The notes under the pieces are model-generated. The model had not been told where the DNA came from and searched no databases. It worked only from the letters and a program-made list of their open reading frames with translations. A DNA stretch of 64,000 bases, from the NCBI RefSeq assembly GCF_036013955.1, contig NZ_CP107903.1:7812001-7876000 (forward strand). The letters are read 5' to 3'. This DNA is from Streptomyces sp. NBC_00459 (lineage in GTDB: Bacteria; Actinomycetota; Actinomycetes; Streptomycetales; Streptomycetaceae). This document shows positions 36,911 through 47,148 of the stretch, in pieces. The translations under genes were made by a program, and so were the position numbers. Position 1 is the stretch's first letter, and each line of letters opens with the position of its first letter.

Positions 36911-38137
36911 ATGGAGAACACGGCGAAGCAGAACAAGGCGACGACGACCTCGGCGACGGCGGCTTCGGTGGCCGCTCCGGCGACGAGCCCGAGGCCTGCC
37001 TCGGCAGGCGCGAGCGTCGGCGCAGCCCCCGTCCTCGGCCCCCGCGCCCTCAACCGTGCCACCCTCGCCCGGCAACTGCTTCTCGCCCGGTCGCCGATGT
37101 CCGCCAAGGACGCACTCGCGCACCTGCTCGGACTCCAGGCGCAGAACGTGAAGCCCCCGTACCACGCCCTCGCCGCCCGCCTCGAAGGCTTCGTCCCCGA
37201 GGAGTTGTCCCGGCTCATGGCCGACCGGGAAGCCGTCCGCATCGTCACCATGCGCTCGACCATCCACACCCACACCGCCGACGACTGCCTCACCCTGCGC
37301 CCGCTCGTCCAGCCCGCCCGGGACCGCGAACTCACCTACTTCCGCAAGGGACTTGTGGGCGTCGACCTCGACCGGCTCACCGCCCTCGCGCGTGAACTCG
37401 TCGAGGCCGAACCGCGCACGATGAAGCAGCTGCGCGAGGCACTCCTCGTCGAGTGGCCGGACGCCGACCCGCAGTCCCTGTCCGTCGCCGCCCGCTGCCG
37501 GCTCCCGCTCGTCCAGGTCACCCCGCGCGGCCTGTGGGGCCGCAGTGGCCAGGTCGCCCTCACCACCGCCGAGCACTGGCTCGGCCGACCGGCCCAGGAG
37601 GCGCGGGCCGAGGAGACGTCGGTTCTGGACACGACCGTGCTCCGCTACCTCGCCGCCTTCGGCCCCGCCTCCGTGAAGGACATGCAGACCTGGGCCGGTC
37701 TGACCCGGCTGCGCGCCGCCTTCGAACGCCTGCGCCCGCAGCTGCTCACCTTCCGGGACGAGCACGGCACGGAGCTCTTCGACCTCCCCGACGCGCCCCG
37801 CCCCGACCCGGAGACGCCGGCAGCGCCGCGCTTCCTGCCCGAGTTCGACAACCTGCTCCTCTCGCACGCCGACCGCACCCGCGTGGTCCCCGCCGACCTC
37901 AAGGGCCGTACCTGGACGGGCAATCAGGCGCACTGCACCCTGCTCGTCGACGGCTTCCTCGCCGGCCTGTGGCGCCTTGAGGACCGCACACTCACCGTCG
38001 AGCCCTTCGGCGAGTTCACCAGGGCCCAGCGGTCGGCGGTGGTCGAGGAGGGCGGGCGGATGCTCGCGGCGCTGCACGGGGGAGCGGCGTACGACATCCG
38101 GTTCGGCACCGTCGTACGCGAACGGGAACGTGGATAG
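36911..38137 (+). CDS. AlkZ-like winged-helix DNA glycosylase (HTH_42 family)
   Basis: A 408-residue protein. After a 40-residue Ala/Thr-rich leader it shows the HTH_42 fold: LARQLLLARSPMSAKDALAH, then LLGLQAQNV with the Gln76-Ala-Gln78 motif, TMRSTIHTHTADDC, and a late RFLPEFDNLLLSHADRTRVV block. In this family a QxQ motif is linked with AlkZ-type unhooking of interstrand crosslinks and QxD with AlkX/YcaQ; this rests on family knowledge, not a test here. No convincing RBS precedes ATG 36911, so it may be leaderless or start elsewhere. Confidence 0.8.
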   Translation: MENTAKQNKATTTSATAASVAAPATSPRPASAGASVGAAPVLGPRALNRATLARQLLLARSPMSAKDALAHLLGLQAQNVKPPYHALAARLEGFVPEELSRLMADREAVRIVTMRSTIHTHTADDCLTLRPLVQPARDRELTYFRKGLVGVDLDRLTALARELVEAEPRTMKQLREALLVEWPDADPQSLSVAARCRLPLVQVTPRGLWGRSGQVALTTAEHWLGRPAQEARAEETSVLDTTVLRYLAAFGPASVKDMQTWAGLTRLRAAFERLRPQLLTFRDEHGTELFDLPDAPRPDPETPAAPRFLPEFDNLLLSHADRTRVVPADLKGRTWTGNQAHCTLLVDGFLAGLWRLEDRTLTVEPFGEFTRAQRSAVVEEGGRMLAALHGGAAYDIRFGTVVRERERG

Positions 38138-38178
38138 GGGGCGCTGCGGACCGCTCGTGGCCGGTCCGCAACGCCCCC
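38137..38178 (+). terminator. Terminator overlapping the AlkZ-like stop codon
   Basis: GGGGGCG-C-TGCGGACC (38137-38152) pairs with GGTCCGCA-A-CGCCCCC (38163-38178) with one C/A mismatch and a 10-base loop. It lies between converging genes. Confidence 0.7.
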
Positions 38179-38231
38179 TGGCATTCACCCGGGGGGTACC
38201 CGGGAGACTGTGGTGGCTGTACCGCTGGTGA

Positions 38232-39023
38232 TTACGACGCGACCTGCGTCGCCACCAGGCTGGAGAAGGTGGTCAGCCGGGTGTAGACCCCGGGGTAGCC
38301 GGCCGCAGCGCAGCCCTCGCCCCAGGAAGTAATACCTGCCAGGACGCCGCCGATCATCAGCGGGCCGCCGCTGTCGCCCTGGCAGGTGTCAACGCCGCCG
38401 GCGGTGTAGCCGGCGCAGACCATGTCGCTCGCGATGTAGCTGGAGCCGTACGAGCTGGTGCAGCTGGCGTTGGAGACCGTCGGGACGGTCGCCGTGCGCA
38501 GCTGGTTGGAGGAGCTGCCGTTCGAGGAGGTGGTGCCCCAGCCGATGATGCGGGCGGTGGTGCCGGCCGCGTACACACTGGTCTGGGACGAGGTGACGTA
38601 CGACGCCGTGGTGTACGGCATCGAGGTCGCGAGGGTCAGCACGGCCACGTCGTCGCCGTTGGTGGCGTCGGTGTAGCTCGGGTGGATCCAGATCTTGGTG
38701 ACCCGGCTGACGGTGCCGTTGGTGCCGTTGCGGTAGGTACGGCCGCCGACGACTCTGACGCTGCTCGTCGTCTCGTCGACCATACAGTGGGCCGCGGTCA
38801 CGACCTTGGTGGCCGAGACGAGGGTGCCACCGCAGAACTGGTTCTGCGAGGCGTCCGTGATCTGCATGACGTACGGGTACGTCGCAGCGGTGGTCGTGGT
38901 ACCGCCCACGATGGGCTGGGGCGCGGCGACGACGCCGGGAGCGGCGATCAACGCGGTCGATGCGGCGGCAGCGGTGGCCACCAGGACAACGGCGGCCTTC
39001 TTGGCACGGGCGAGCCCGAACAT
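38232..39023 (-). CDS. Secreted trypsin-like serine protease
   Basis: A 263-residue chymotrypsin-fold protease. The signal peptide spans about residues 1-30 (basic FGLARAKKAA, hydrophobic VVLVATAAAASTALIAAPG). A short propeptide ends before the mature IVGGT at residue 38. His79 (TAAHC), Asp in NGDDVAVL, and Ser in GDSGGP form the triad. Asp six residues before that Ser (VDTCQGDSGGP) predicts cleavage after Lys/Arg. AGGAG precedes ATG 39023. It resembles secreted Streptomyces trypsins used in protein feeding and during development. Confidence 0.94.
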   Translation of the reverse strand: MFGLARAKKAAVVLVATAAAASTALIAAPGVVAAPQPIVGGTTTTAATYPYVMQITDASQNQFCGGTLVSATKVVTAAHCMVDETTSSVRVVGGRTYRNGTNGTVSRVTKIWIHPSYTDATNGDDVAVLTLATSMPYTTASYVTSSQTSVYAAGTTARIIGWGTTSSNGSSSNQLRTATVPTVSNASCTSSYGSSYIASDMVCAGYTAGGVDTCQGDSGGPLMIGGVLAGITSWGEGCAAAGYPGVYTRLTTFSSLVATQVAS

Positions 39024-39150
39024 GGGTTCTCCTCTTGTGGGGATTGCCGGTGGGGGGACGCGCGGGTGTGGGGGGTGTTTCTGCACGGGGCGTTGGTGCT
39101 GCTCCGTGTGCCCGGCGTGCGGCACATCCACAAGGTAGGAGCCGGATAAG

Positions 39151-39181
39151 GTCCCTCCCAATGAGGGAACCCCCTAGGGGA
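39151..39181. promoter_or_regulatory. Two dyads upstream of the trypsin gene
   Basis: An imperfect dyad GTCCCTC-N5-GAGGGAAC (39151-39170) directly abuts the perfect palindrome CCCCTAGGGG (39171-39180), about 130 bases before the protease start. They are candidate operators; no regulator can be assigned. Confidence 0.4.
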
Positions 39182-39289
39182 ATTGGGGGAGGGAAAACCC
39201 TCGGTCGTACGGGGTCGACGGCGCGGTACGGTGAGTGCGCAAGGATGGATTGCGCGCAGGTGCACGGCCGTACGGCGGGTATGCGGGCG

Positions 39290-42118
39290 TTACTTCGGGT
39301 GGCGTCCCGCCGCCAGCCGGACGATGTCCACCCGAGACCGGATACCCAGCTTCCGGTACACCCGGGTGAGCGTCGCCTCGACCGTCTTGACGCTGATGAA
39401 CAGGCGTCCGGCGATCTCGCGGTTGGTCGCGCCCTCCATGACGAGCGCCGCGACCTGACGTTCCATCGCGGCGAGCCCGTCGAGAGCGGCAACGGCCTGC
39501 GGCTGCTGTACGAGCGGCTGCGGGGCGGGGTTCGGCACGGTGGCCGCGTCCACCCGGCGCAGCCAGGGCAGCGCGCGGGAACGTCTGAACAGGCGTGCCG
39601 CCTCGTCGTACGACGTAGGGGCGGGAGTCGGCCCGGGTCCCGGCGGTCCGGTGCGCAGCTCCGCCAGGGCGAGCGCGGCCCGCGCCTCCTCAAGTCCGTA
39701 GCCCAGCTTGGCGAGTCGGTCCTTCGCGGACGTCAACTGGGCCAGAGCCGCATCGCGTTCACCGCGCGCCGCCCGCACCAGCGCCTCCGACCGGTCGAGC
39801 ACCGCGAGCACGCTCTCGCGCCCCAGCCGCAGCGCGTGGGCGCGCGACACGTCGATGACCTCCTGCGCCTCGTCCAGCTCGCCGACGCCGACCAGCGCCT
39901 CCGCGAGGTCGCCCTGCCAGCGTCCGCGCGCCGGGTCGTCGACGCCGAGATCGTGCTCCAACTCCCGTGCCCGGCGCAGCGACTGCACCGCACCCGGCGC
40001 GTCCCCGGCCACCAACCGGGCGTATCCCAGGGCCGCCTGGGCCCGGGACAGGTACATCAGGTCGCCGTTCTCCTCGGCGTGCTCGACCGACTCCCGGGCC
40101 AGCGCCAGCGCCCGGTCCACGTCACCGCCGGACGCCTCCGCCAGCGCGGCGAGCATCCCGGAGGCGACCTCGCCGATACCGGTGTCCCGGGCCAGGCGCA
40201 GACTCTCCCGGGCCAGGTCGAGCGCCCGGCCGCAGTGCCCGCAGCGCAGTTCGGTCTCGGCGAGGCAGCGCAGGAAGTGCACCTCGCTCTCGACGGACCC
40301 GCGCCGGCGCACCTCGCGCAGCAGCGTGGTGATGGTGGCCCGTGCCTCGGGCAGCTGGTCGCTCATGATCAGCCAGCGGAACCGGGCCGAGCCGATGCCG
40401 TTGTGATGGACGGTCACCTGCGGGTCCTGGGGCTCCTTGAGGGCGCGTTTGATCGTGGCGGGTGCGTCCGGGTGGCCCATCAGGGTCTCGGTCTGGGCCT
40501 GGAAGGAGAGCGACATCAGCTCCGTGTGCCGGTCGCCGGCCCACGCGGCGAGCTCGGCCGCGCGCGCCGCCTCCTCGCGGCACTCGGCGAAGTTGCCCTC
40601 CACGAGGAGCGCCCGCCAGGCCAGTTGGTAGTGGATCAGGGCGAGCAGCTGCGGGTCGTCGCCCGCGTCGGCCAGTGCCTGCGGGAAGACGGCGTCGACC
40701 TCCGTCATGGCATGGCCCGCCGTGTCGATCACGATGATCCAGGCCCGCACCCGTTGCTCGGGCACCCCGCTCCGGTCGAGCACCTGGCGGGCGATGTCCC
40801 GCGCCAGATCCAGCTCACCGGCGGTGATCGCGTCCTCGGCGGCCCGCAGCCGGTGCTCGTCGGGGTTGGGCACGCTGTCGGCGGGGGTGTACCGGGCGGC
40901 GAGCAGTCCGAGCGAGGAGGCCACCGTGGGCGCCCCGCGGTCCCGGGCCAGCGCGGCGGCCTCGGCGAGTCGCGCGGCCACTCCCGGATCCGTGCCCTCG
41001 GTGGCCAGGGCGAGGTGCCGGGCCCGCTCGATGGGGTCGGAGGCCGCCGTGGACAGCGCGGCGTGCGCGGCCCGGCGCTCCTGGGCACTCGCCTCCGCGT
41101 ACAGCGCGGCCGAGACGAGGGGATGCGCGAACCGTACGGCCGGACCCTCGGGCTCGGTCGCCAGCAGTCCGAGGGCGGCGGCCTGGGCGGTCTCGGCCTC
41201 GGCGTTCTCCCGGCCGGCCTCGTGCAGCAGGGCCAGGGTGGGGCGGGCGCCGGCGCTCACCACGAGGAGGGTGCGGCGGGCGTCGTCCGACAGCATCTCC
41301 AGGCGGCTGAGGACCAGCGCGCGCAGCGAGGTCGGCACCGGCAGCGGCTCGCCCGGGCGCGGGGGAGTGGGGTTCTCGGCCAGGGCCCGGCCGAGTTCGA
41401 GGGCGTACAGCGGGTTGCCGGCACTGGTGCGGTGGATCTCGCGCACGGTCGAACGCGGGAGGTCGTAGCCCCGGTGCTCCAGGAGCATCTCCACCTGGGA
41501 GCGGGTCAGCGGGTTCACCCGGACGGCCAGGGTGTCAGGTGTGGACGCGCGTAGATAGCGGTCGTACTCCTGTCCGTCCGTCCGCCCCGCGAACAGCATC
41601 CGGACGGGGTCGTCGCCCAGACGGCGGGCGGCGAAACCGAGGAGTTCGGTGCTTGCGGTGTCCAGCCACTGGAGGTCGTCGGCGACGACGAGGACCGGAC
41701 CCTTCGCGGCCAGCGCGCGCAGCGCGGACAGCACGGCCAGCCGCAGTGCGAGCCCGTCGCGCTGGAGCGTCGACTCGCCACGGCCGGTGAGCGCCGACTC
41801 CAGGGCGACACGCTGGGCGACGGGCAACTGGCCGGACACCTCGTCCAGGGCGAGGCCGAGAAGATCGGCGAGCGCGAGGAAGGGCAGGTGGGATTCGGAC
41901 TCGGTGGCGGAGCAACGCAACACGGTCCGTGCCGATTCGCCGTATTCCGCGGCCAATGTCCGCAGGACGGTCGACTTTCCTATTCCGGCCGTTCCGTGCA
42001 GCAGGAGGCTGCCACCGCGCGAAAGCTGCTCGCGTGCCGAGATGAGCGCCTCGTCCCGGCCTATGAGCAGGTCGGAGCGGCATCGGCCAGACTCCTGGAA
42101 GTCCCGTCGCACGGTCAC
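39290..42118 (-). CDS. LAL-type LuxR regulator (large ATP-binding)
   Basis: A 942-residue regulator. The N-terminal AAA/STAND ATPase has Walker A LHGTAGIGKSTVL and Walker B PVLVVADDLQWLD. A long helical repeat (TPR-like) middle follows, and a C-terminal LuxR HTH (LAAMERQVAALVMEGATNREI then KTVEATLTRVYRKLGIRSRV). The GTG at 42118 has AGGAGG 6 bases upstream. LAL proteins are often pathway activators; the target is not evident. The secreted protease gene lies downstream on the same strand. Confidence 0.92.
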   Translation of the reverse strand: MTVRRDFQESGRCRSDLLIGRDEALISAREQLSRGGSLLLHGTAGIGKSTVLRTLAAEYGESARTVLRCSATESESHLPFLALADLLGLALDEVSGQLPVAQRVALESALTGRGESTLQRDGLALRLAVLSALRALAAKGPVLVVADDLQWLDTASTELLGFAARRLGDDPVRMLFAGRTDGQEYDRYLRASTPDTLAVRVNPLTRSQVEMLLEHRGYDLPRSTVREIHRTSAGNPLYALELGRALAENPTPPRPGEPLPVPTSLRALVLSRLEMLSDDARRTLLVVSAGARPTLALLHEAGRENAEAETAQAAALGLLATEPEGPAVRFAHPLVSAALYAEASAQERRAAHAALSTAASDPIERARHLALATEGTDPGVAARLAEAAALARDRGAPTVASSLGLLAARYTPADSVPNPDEHRLRAAEDAITAGELDLARDIARQVLDRSGVPEQRVRAWIIVIDTAGHAMTEVDAVFPQALADAGDDPQLLALIHYQLAWRALLVEGNFAECREEAARAAELAAWAGDRHTELMSLSFQAQTETLMGHPDAPATIKRALKEPQDPQVTVHHNGIGSARFRWLIMSDQLPEARATITTLLREVRRRGSVESEVHFLRCLAETELRCGHCGRALDLARESLRLARDTGIGEVASGMLAALAEASGGDVDRALALARESVEHAEENGDLMYLSRAQAALGYARLVAGDAPGAVQSLRRARELEHDLGVDDPARGRWQGDLAEALVGVGELDEAQEVIDVSRAHALRLGRESVLAVLDRSEALVRAARGERDAALAQLTSAKDRLAKLGYGLEEARAALALAELRTGPPGPGPTPAPTSYDEAARLFRRSRALPWLRRVDAATVPNPAPQPLVQQPQAVAALDGLAAMERQVAALVMEGATNREIAGRLFISVKTVEATLTRVYRKLGIRSRVDIVRLAAGRHPK

Positions 42119-42302
42119 CGCTCCCCTCCTGTGTCGTGTGGGAGCCAATATTAGGCAACAGATCTTTGAATTTCGGACCGGCGGCGAGGTGAGCCGAATA
42201 ACAGGACGGTTGAGGCATCGGAAAATTCAAGTCACATGTGAGTGAATACTCCGTATGCGTGTGCGGAGCGTGACGACGGAACCCCTCCGGGCCGACGGAT
42301 CC

Positions 42303-43139
42303 TCAGGGCAGCAGCCCCGCCCGCCGCGCCGCCACGACCGCCTCCCAGCGCGAGTGGGCGCCCAGCCTGCGCATCGCCGAGCGCAGATAGCCCTTCACCG
42401 TCTCCGGTCGCAGCCCCAGCCGTTCCCCGACGACCGCGTTGGACGCCCCCGAGGCGACACACGCCAGGACGTCCAGCTCACGCGGTGCGAGCGCGACCCG
42501 GTCCTCGGGGCGCCCGACGGCCAGCAGACCGCACGCGTCGAGCAGCGCGCCCCGCAGTTCCGGATCAGTGATCCGCGGAGCCAGCGCACGCAACGCCGTG
42601 TGCGCCTCCCGCACCTGCTCCCACGCCCCGTCACCGGGCACCCCGGTACCGGCGGGCTCCGGACCCACCGCCGCCAGCAACTCCCGTGCCTGGTCCCGTA
42701 CGGCCAGCGCCTGCTCCACATCCCGGGCCGCCTCGACCGCCGCGCCGATCGTGCGGTCACCCAGGGGCTGGGCGCTGCGCAGGGCGCCGTACAGCACTCC
42801 ACGCACCCGGCGCCGCACGACGACCGGGACCGCCACCACGGAGCGCAGGCCCTCGGCGGCGACCGGGATGTCGTACTCGTGGCTGATCACCCGGGAGGCG
42901 GAGTAGTCCGTCACCGCGCACGGGCGGGCGAGAGCCGCCGCCCTGCCGCCCAGGCCGTTGCCCGAGGTCACCGCGAGCGCGCGCAGCGCCTGGGTGGAGG
43001 TGCCGCTCAGTTCGCTGATGCGCATGTGCCGGCGCCCCGCCTCCACCAGCCCGCCGAAGGCGACCGGCAGCCCGGTCGCCCGCCGCAGCCGGGCCAGCGC
43101 CCGCCGCACCTCCGCCGCCTCGGCCGTGTCTGCTGCCAC
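42303..43139 (-). CDS. GAF-domain LuxR-type regulator divergent from acyl-CoA ligases
   Basis: About 278 residues: a GAF-like sensor (GLPVAFGGLVEAGRRHM to VVAVPVVVRRRVRGVLYGAL), a helical linker, and a C-terminal HTH (LAPRELDVLACVASGASNAVVGERLGLRPETVKGYLRSAM). GTG 43139 is supported by GAAGGGG 9 bases upstream; a GTG at 43199 would add 20 residues. It is divergent from the acyl-CoA ligase pair across about 145 bases and probably controls them in response to an acyl or aromatic ligand. Confidence 0.83.
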   Translation of the reverse strand: MAADTAEAAEVRRALARLRRATGLPVAFGGLVEAGRRHMRISELSGTSTQALRALAVTSGNGLGGRAAALARPCAVTDYSASRVISHEYDIPVAAEGLRSVVAVPVVVRRRVRGVLYGALRSAQPLGDRTIGAAVEAARDVEQALAVRDQARELLAAVGPEPAGTGVPGDGAWEQVREAHTALRALAPRITDPELRGALLDACGLLAVGRPEDRVALAPRELDVLACVASGASNAVVGERLGLRPETVKGYLRSAMRRLGAHSRWEAVVAARRAGLLP

Positions 43140-43284
43140 GTCATCGCCCCTTCGTCGCGGCCCGCTCGTGGTGTGTTCGCCGGTCGTACGGGCACTCACC
43201 CCCGTTCGGGGGTAGTGAGACCGGCATCACGGATTACACGATGTCAGAGAGCCGCCCGGCAATGGTCCGGGAGGAGGAGGAGTG

Positions 43285-44955
43285 ATGACGACGGTGACCG
43301 AGCGCTTCCGCGAGGCGCGGGACTTCCTGCTGGCCCACCGCGAGGACTACGCCACAGCGTACGAGGGTTTCCGCTGGCCGCGCCCCGAGTGCTTCAACTG
43401 GGCCCTGGACTGGTTCGACGTCATCGCGGACGGGAACGACCGCACCGCCCTGCACATCGTCGAGGAGGACGGCTCCGAGGTCAGGGTGTCCTTCGCCGAG
43501 ATGTCCGCCCGCTCCGACCGGGTCGCCAACTGGCTGCGCGGGCTCGGGATCCGCCCCGAGGACCGCGTCCTCGTCATGCTCGGCAACCAGACCGAGCTGT
43601 GGGAGATGGCCCTCGCCGCGATGAAGCTCGGCGCCGTCGTCATCCCCGCCACCCCGCTGCTCGGCCCCGCCGACCTGCGCGACCGGGTGGACCGCGGCCG
43701 GGTCGCCCACGTCCTGGTCCGCGCCGAGGACACCGGCAAGTTCGACGAGGTCCCCGGCCGCTACACCCGGATCGCGGTGGGCGGTGCCCCCGAGGGCTGG
43801 CAGCGCTACGAGGACGCGTACGACGCGCCCGCGGAGTTCACGCCGGACGGGCCGACCCACTCCGACGATCCCCTGATGCTCTACTTCACCTCGGGTACGA
43901 CCGCCCGCCCCAAGCTCGTCGAGCACACCCACGCCTCGTACCCGATCGGGCATCTGGCGACCATGTACTGGATCGGCCTCAGGCCCGGCGACGTCCATCT
44001 GAACATCTCCTCGCCCGGCTGGGCCAAGCACGCCTGGTCCAACCTCTTCGCGCCCTGGATCGCCGAGGCGACCGTCTTCATCCACAACTACACGCGCTTC
44101 GACCCGGCCCGGCTGATGGCGGAGATGGACCGCGCGGGCGTCACCTCCTTCTGCGCCCCGCCGACCGTCTGGCGCATGCTCATCCAGGCCGACCTGACCC
44201 AGCTGCGCACCCCGCCGCGCGAGGTCGTGGCCGCCGGGGAGCCCCTCAATCCCGAGGTCATCGAACAGGTGCGCCGCTTCTGGGGCGTCACGATCCGGGA
44301 CGGCTTCGGGCAGACGGAGACCGCCGTGCAGGTCTCCAACAGCCCCGGCCAGCCGCTCAAGACGGGCTCCATGGGCCGCCCGAGCCCCGGCTACCGGGTC
44401 GTCCTCCTCGACCCGGTGTCGGGTGAACCGGGCGCGACCGAGGGGGAGATCGCGCTCGACCTCTCCACCCGCCCGGTCGGCGTGATGACCGGCTACCACG
44501 GCGACGCCGACCTCACGGCGGAGGCGATGGCCGGCGGCTTCTACCGCACCGGGGACATCGGCTCGCGCGACCAGGACGGCTACATCACCTACGTAGGCCG
44601 GTCCGACGACGTCTTCAAGGCCTCCGACTACAAGATCTCCCCCTTCGAGCTGGAGAGCGCGCTGCTGGAGCACGAGGCGGTCGCGGAGGCCGCCGTGGTC
44701 CCCGCGCCGGACGAACTGCGCCTGGCCGTACCGAAGGCGTACGTGGTGCTCGCGGCGGGCTGGGAGCCGGGGCCGGACACCGCGAAGGTCCTCTTCGAGC
44801 ACAGTCGTGAGGTCCTCGCCCCCTACAAGCGCCTGCGCCGCCTGGAGTTCGCCGACCTGCCCAAGACCGTGTCCGGCAAGATCCGCCGCATCGAACTGCG
44901 CGAGGCGACCGCGGCCGGCTCGGAGAACGAGTACCGCGAGGAGGACTTCCGGTGA
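43285..44955 (+). CDS. AMP-forming acyl-CoA synthetase (medium-chain ACSM type)
   Basis: A 556-residue ANL ligase. The P-loop-like motif [47 protein letters not shown], and the C-terminal catalytic Lys in [14 protein letters not shown] are intact. It activates an acid to acyl-adenylate then acyl-CoA. Domain pattern is closer to ACSM/benzoate-type ligases than to long-chain FadD. A purine-rich GGAGGAGGAG run precedes adjacent GTG 43282 and ATG 43285. Overlaps the next ligase by GTGA. Confidence 0.9.
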   Translation: MTTVTERFREARDFLLAHREDYATAYEGFRWPRPECFNWALDWFDVIADGNDRTALHIVEEDGSEVRVSFAEMSARSDRVANWLRGLGIRPEDRVLVMLGNQTELWEMALAAMKLGAVVIPATPLLGPADLRDRVDRGRVAHVLVRAEDTGKFDEVPGRYTRIAVGGAPEGWQRYEDAYDAPAEFTPDGPTHSDDPLMLYFTSGTTARPKLVEHTHASYPIGHLATMYWIGLRPGDVHLNISSPGWAKHAWSNLFAPWIAEATVFIHNYTRFDPARLMAEMDRAGVTSFCAPPTVWRMLIQADLTQLRTPPREVVAAGEPLNPEVIEQVRRFWGVTIRDGFGQTETAVQVSNSPGQPLKTGSMGRPSPGYRVVLLDPVSGEPGATEGEIALDLSTRPVGVMTGYHGDADLTAEAMAGGFYRTGDIGSRDQDGYITYVGRSDDVFKASDYKISPFELESALLEHEAVAEAAVVPAPDELRLAVPKAYVVLAAGWEPGPDTAKVLFEHSREVLAPYKRLRRLEFADLPKTVSGKIRRIELREATAAGSENEYREEDFR

Positions 44956-46547
44956 CTTCGGTGACTTCCTACACCCACGGGATCAGCGACACTCCGCTGC
45001 TGGGAGACACGATCGGCGCCAACCTGGACCGGGCCGTCGCGAGGTGGCCCGACCGTGAGGCGCTGGTCGACGTGCCCTCCGGACGGCGCTGGACGTACGC
45101 CCGGTTCGCGGCGGACGTCGACGAGTTGGCGTACGCGCTGATCGCGAGCGGGATCGCCGCGGGCGACCGGGTGGGGATCTGGGCGGTCAACTGCCCCGAG
45201 TGGGTGCTGGTCCAGTACGCCACCGCGCGGATCGGCGCGGTCATGGTGAACATCAACCCGGCCTACCGCACCCATGAGGTGGAGTACGTCCTCAAACAGG
45301 CCGGGATCTCGCTGCTCTTCGCCTCTCTCAGCCACAAGGCGAGCGACTACCGGGCGATGGTCGAGGAAGTGCGGGGCGGCTGCCCGCAGTTGCGGGAGAC
45401 CGTGTACATCGGGGACCCGGGCTGGGACGCGCTGATCGCGCGCGGCACCCCGGTGCCGTTCCCGGAACTGTCCTGCGACGACCCGATCAACATCCAGTAC
45501 ACCTCGGGCACGACCGGCTTCCCGAAGGGGGCCACGCTCTCCCACCACAACATCCTCAACAACGGTTATTTCGTCGGCGAGTTGATCGCCTACACCGAGC
45601 AGGACCGGGTGTGCGTCCCGGTGCCCTTCTACCACTGCTTCGGCATGGTGATGGGCAACCTCGCGGCCACCTCGCACGGCGCGTGCGTCGTCATCCCTGC
45701 GCCGTCCTTCGAACCGGCGGCGACCCTGCGGGCGGTGGCCGAGGAACGCTGCACCTCGCTGTACGGCGTACCGACCATGTTCATCGCGGAGTTGAACCTC
45801 CCCGACTTCGCGACGTACGACCTGTCGTCCCTGCGCACCGGCATCATGGCGGGCTCGCCCTGCCCGGTCGAGGTGATGAAACGGGTGGTCGCCGAGATGC
45901 ACATGGCCGAGGTGTCCATCTGCTACGGCATGACGGAGACCTCCCCCGTGTCCCTCCAGACGCGCCGGGACGACGACCTGGAACACCGCACCGGCACGGT
46001 CGGCAGGGTCCTGCCGCACATCGAGGTCAAGGTCGTCGACCCGGCGAACGGGACGACCCAACCCCGTGGCACGGCAGGGGAGTTGTGCACGCGCGGCTAC
46101 AGCGTGATGCTCGGCTACTGGCAGCAGCCCGAGAAGACCGCCGAGTCGGTCGACGCCGGCCGCTGGATGCACACCGGCGACCTCGCGGTGATGCGCGAGG
46201 ACGGGTACGTCGAGATCGTCGGCCGCATCAAGGACATGATCATCCGGGGTGGTGAGAACATCTACCCGCGCGAGATCGAGGAGTTCCTGTACGGCCATCC
46301 GAAGATCGCCGACATCCAGGTGGTCGGAGTGCCGCACGAGCGCTACGGCGAGGAGGTCCTCGCCTGTGTCATCCCGCACGAGGCCGCCGAACCCCTCACG
46401 CTCGCCGAGCTACGCGCCTTCTGCGAGGGGCGGTTGGCCCACTACAAGATCCCGAGCCGTTTGCAGGTGCTGGACGCCTTCCCGATGACGGTGTCGGGGA
46501 AGGTGCGGAAGGTGGAGCTGCGGGAGAGGTACGCCGGGGAGCAGTGA
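44952..46547 (+). CDS. AMP-forming fatty-acyl-CoA synthetase
   Basis: A 531-residue ANL ligase with [50 protein letters not shown] and [12 protein letters not shown]. It differs clearly from the upstream ligase and looks like a medium-chain or branched fatty-acid activating enzyme (LeuABC-linked and related FadD types). The two-ligase operon with a divergent GAF-LuxR regulator suggests use of exogenous carboxylic acids as carbon source. Confidence 0.92.
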   Translation: MTSVTSYTHGISDTPLLGDTIGANLDRAVARWPDREALVDVPSGRRWTYARFAADVDELAYALIASGIAAGDRVGIWAVNCPEWVLVQYATARIGAVMVNINPAYRTHEVEYVLKQAGISLLFASLSHKASDYRAMVEEVRGGCPQLRETVYIGDPGWDALIARGTPVPFPELSCDDPINIQYTSGTTGFPKGATLSHHNILNNGYFVGELIAYTEQDRVCVPVPFYHCFGMVMGNLAATSHGACVVIPAPSFEPAATLRAVAEERCTSLYGVPTMFIAELNLPDFATYDLSSLRTGIMAGSPCPVEVMKRVVAEMHMAEVSICYGMTETSPVSLQTRRDDDLEHRTGTVGRVLPHIEVKVVDPANGTTQPRGTAGELCTRGYSVMLGYWQQPEKTAESVDAGRWMHTGDLAVMREDGYVEIVGRIKDMIIRGGENIYPREIEEFLYGHPKIADIQVVGVPHERYGEEVLACVIPHEAAEPLTLAELRAFCEGRLAHYKIPSRLQVLDAFPMTVSGKVRKVELRERYAGEQ

Positions 46548-46560
46548 GAGCGGCGGATCC

Positions 46561-46587
46561 GCGCAGGCCCTGTCTCAGGGCCTGCGC
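46561..46587. terminator. Bidirectional terminator over the GNAT stop codon
   Basis: GCGCAGGCCCTG (46561-46572), loop TCT, CAGGGCCTGCGC (46576-46587): a perfect 12-bp stem serving the ligase operon and the converging acetyltransferase gene, whose last codons lie within it. Confidence 0.75.
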
Positions 46588-47078
46588 ATGCAGACGCGGG
46601 GCCAGCGGTCGAGGCCGTGCTCGGCCTCCGTGGCGCGGATCCTCCGCAGACCCGGGGTGAGTTCGGCCTCGGCGAGAGTGCGGAAGCCCAGGCGGGTGTA
46701 GTAGGGCGCGTTCCACGGGACCTCGGTGAACGTCGTCAGGGTGAGATGGCTCAGGCCTTCCTCGCGGGCGTGCTCGGCGGCGTGGGCGAGAAGTGCCCGG
46801 CCGATGCGGCGGTGCGCGAAGTCGGGGTGGACGGAGACCTGTTCGACGTGAAGGGCGCCGTCCACCGGTTCGGCGATCAGATAGGCCAGGGGCCGGGCAT
46901 CGTCGTCGGCGGCGACCCAGGCGCGGCCCGCTCGCCGGAACCGCTCCAGCACGTCCAGGGCAGGCGGCTCGTCGTCCGCGATCTCCGCCATCCCGAGCTC
47001 ACGGTAGGGGGAGCCGGCGGCGCGTTCGATGGCACGCAGGGCGGGGAGTTCGGCGGCGGTGGCCGGTCGGATGCGCAT
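46575..47078 (-). CDS. GNAT-family N-acetyltransferase
   Basis: A 167-residue GCN5-related acetyltransferase. Motif A with the acetyl-CoA loop reads VEQVSVHPDFAHRRIGRALL; motif B is NAPYYTRLGF. Residues LRAIERAAGSPYRELGM near the N-terminus are typical of small-molecule or peptide acetyltransferases. No substrate clue is available from the neighbours. Confidence 0.88.
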   Translation of the reverse strand: MRIRPATAAELPALRAIERAAGSPYRELGMAEIADDEPPALDVLERFRRAGRAWVAADDDARPLAYLIAEPVDGALHVEQVSVHPDFAHRRIGRALLAHAAEHAREEGLSHLTLTTFTEVPWNAPYYTRLGFRTLAEAELTPGLRRIRATEAEHGLDRWPRVCMRRP

Positions 47079-47148
47079 CTGCCGAGTATCCGACCCGGAC
47101 GCGCCCGGGGCACGCGGATATCCGGTCTCCGGCAGGGCCGCCGGGGCC

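Noticed and set aside
38960-41554. An 864-codon plus-strand frame opposite the LAL regulator
   Set aside because: Antisense shadow; the minus strand encodes a complete Walker A/B plus LuxR HTH protein.
42232-42265. CACATGTG palindrome and CTCCG/CGGAG pair near the GAF-LuxR stop
   Set aside because: Short symmetries expected by chance; no clear promoter or terminator role.
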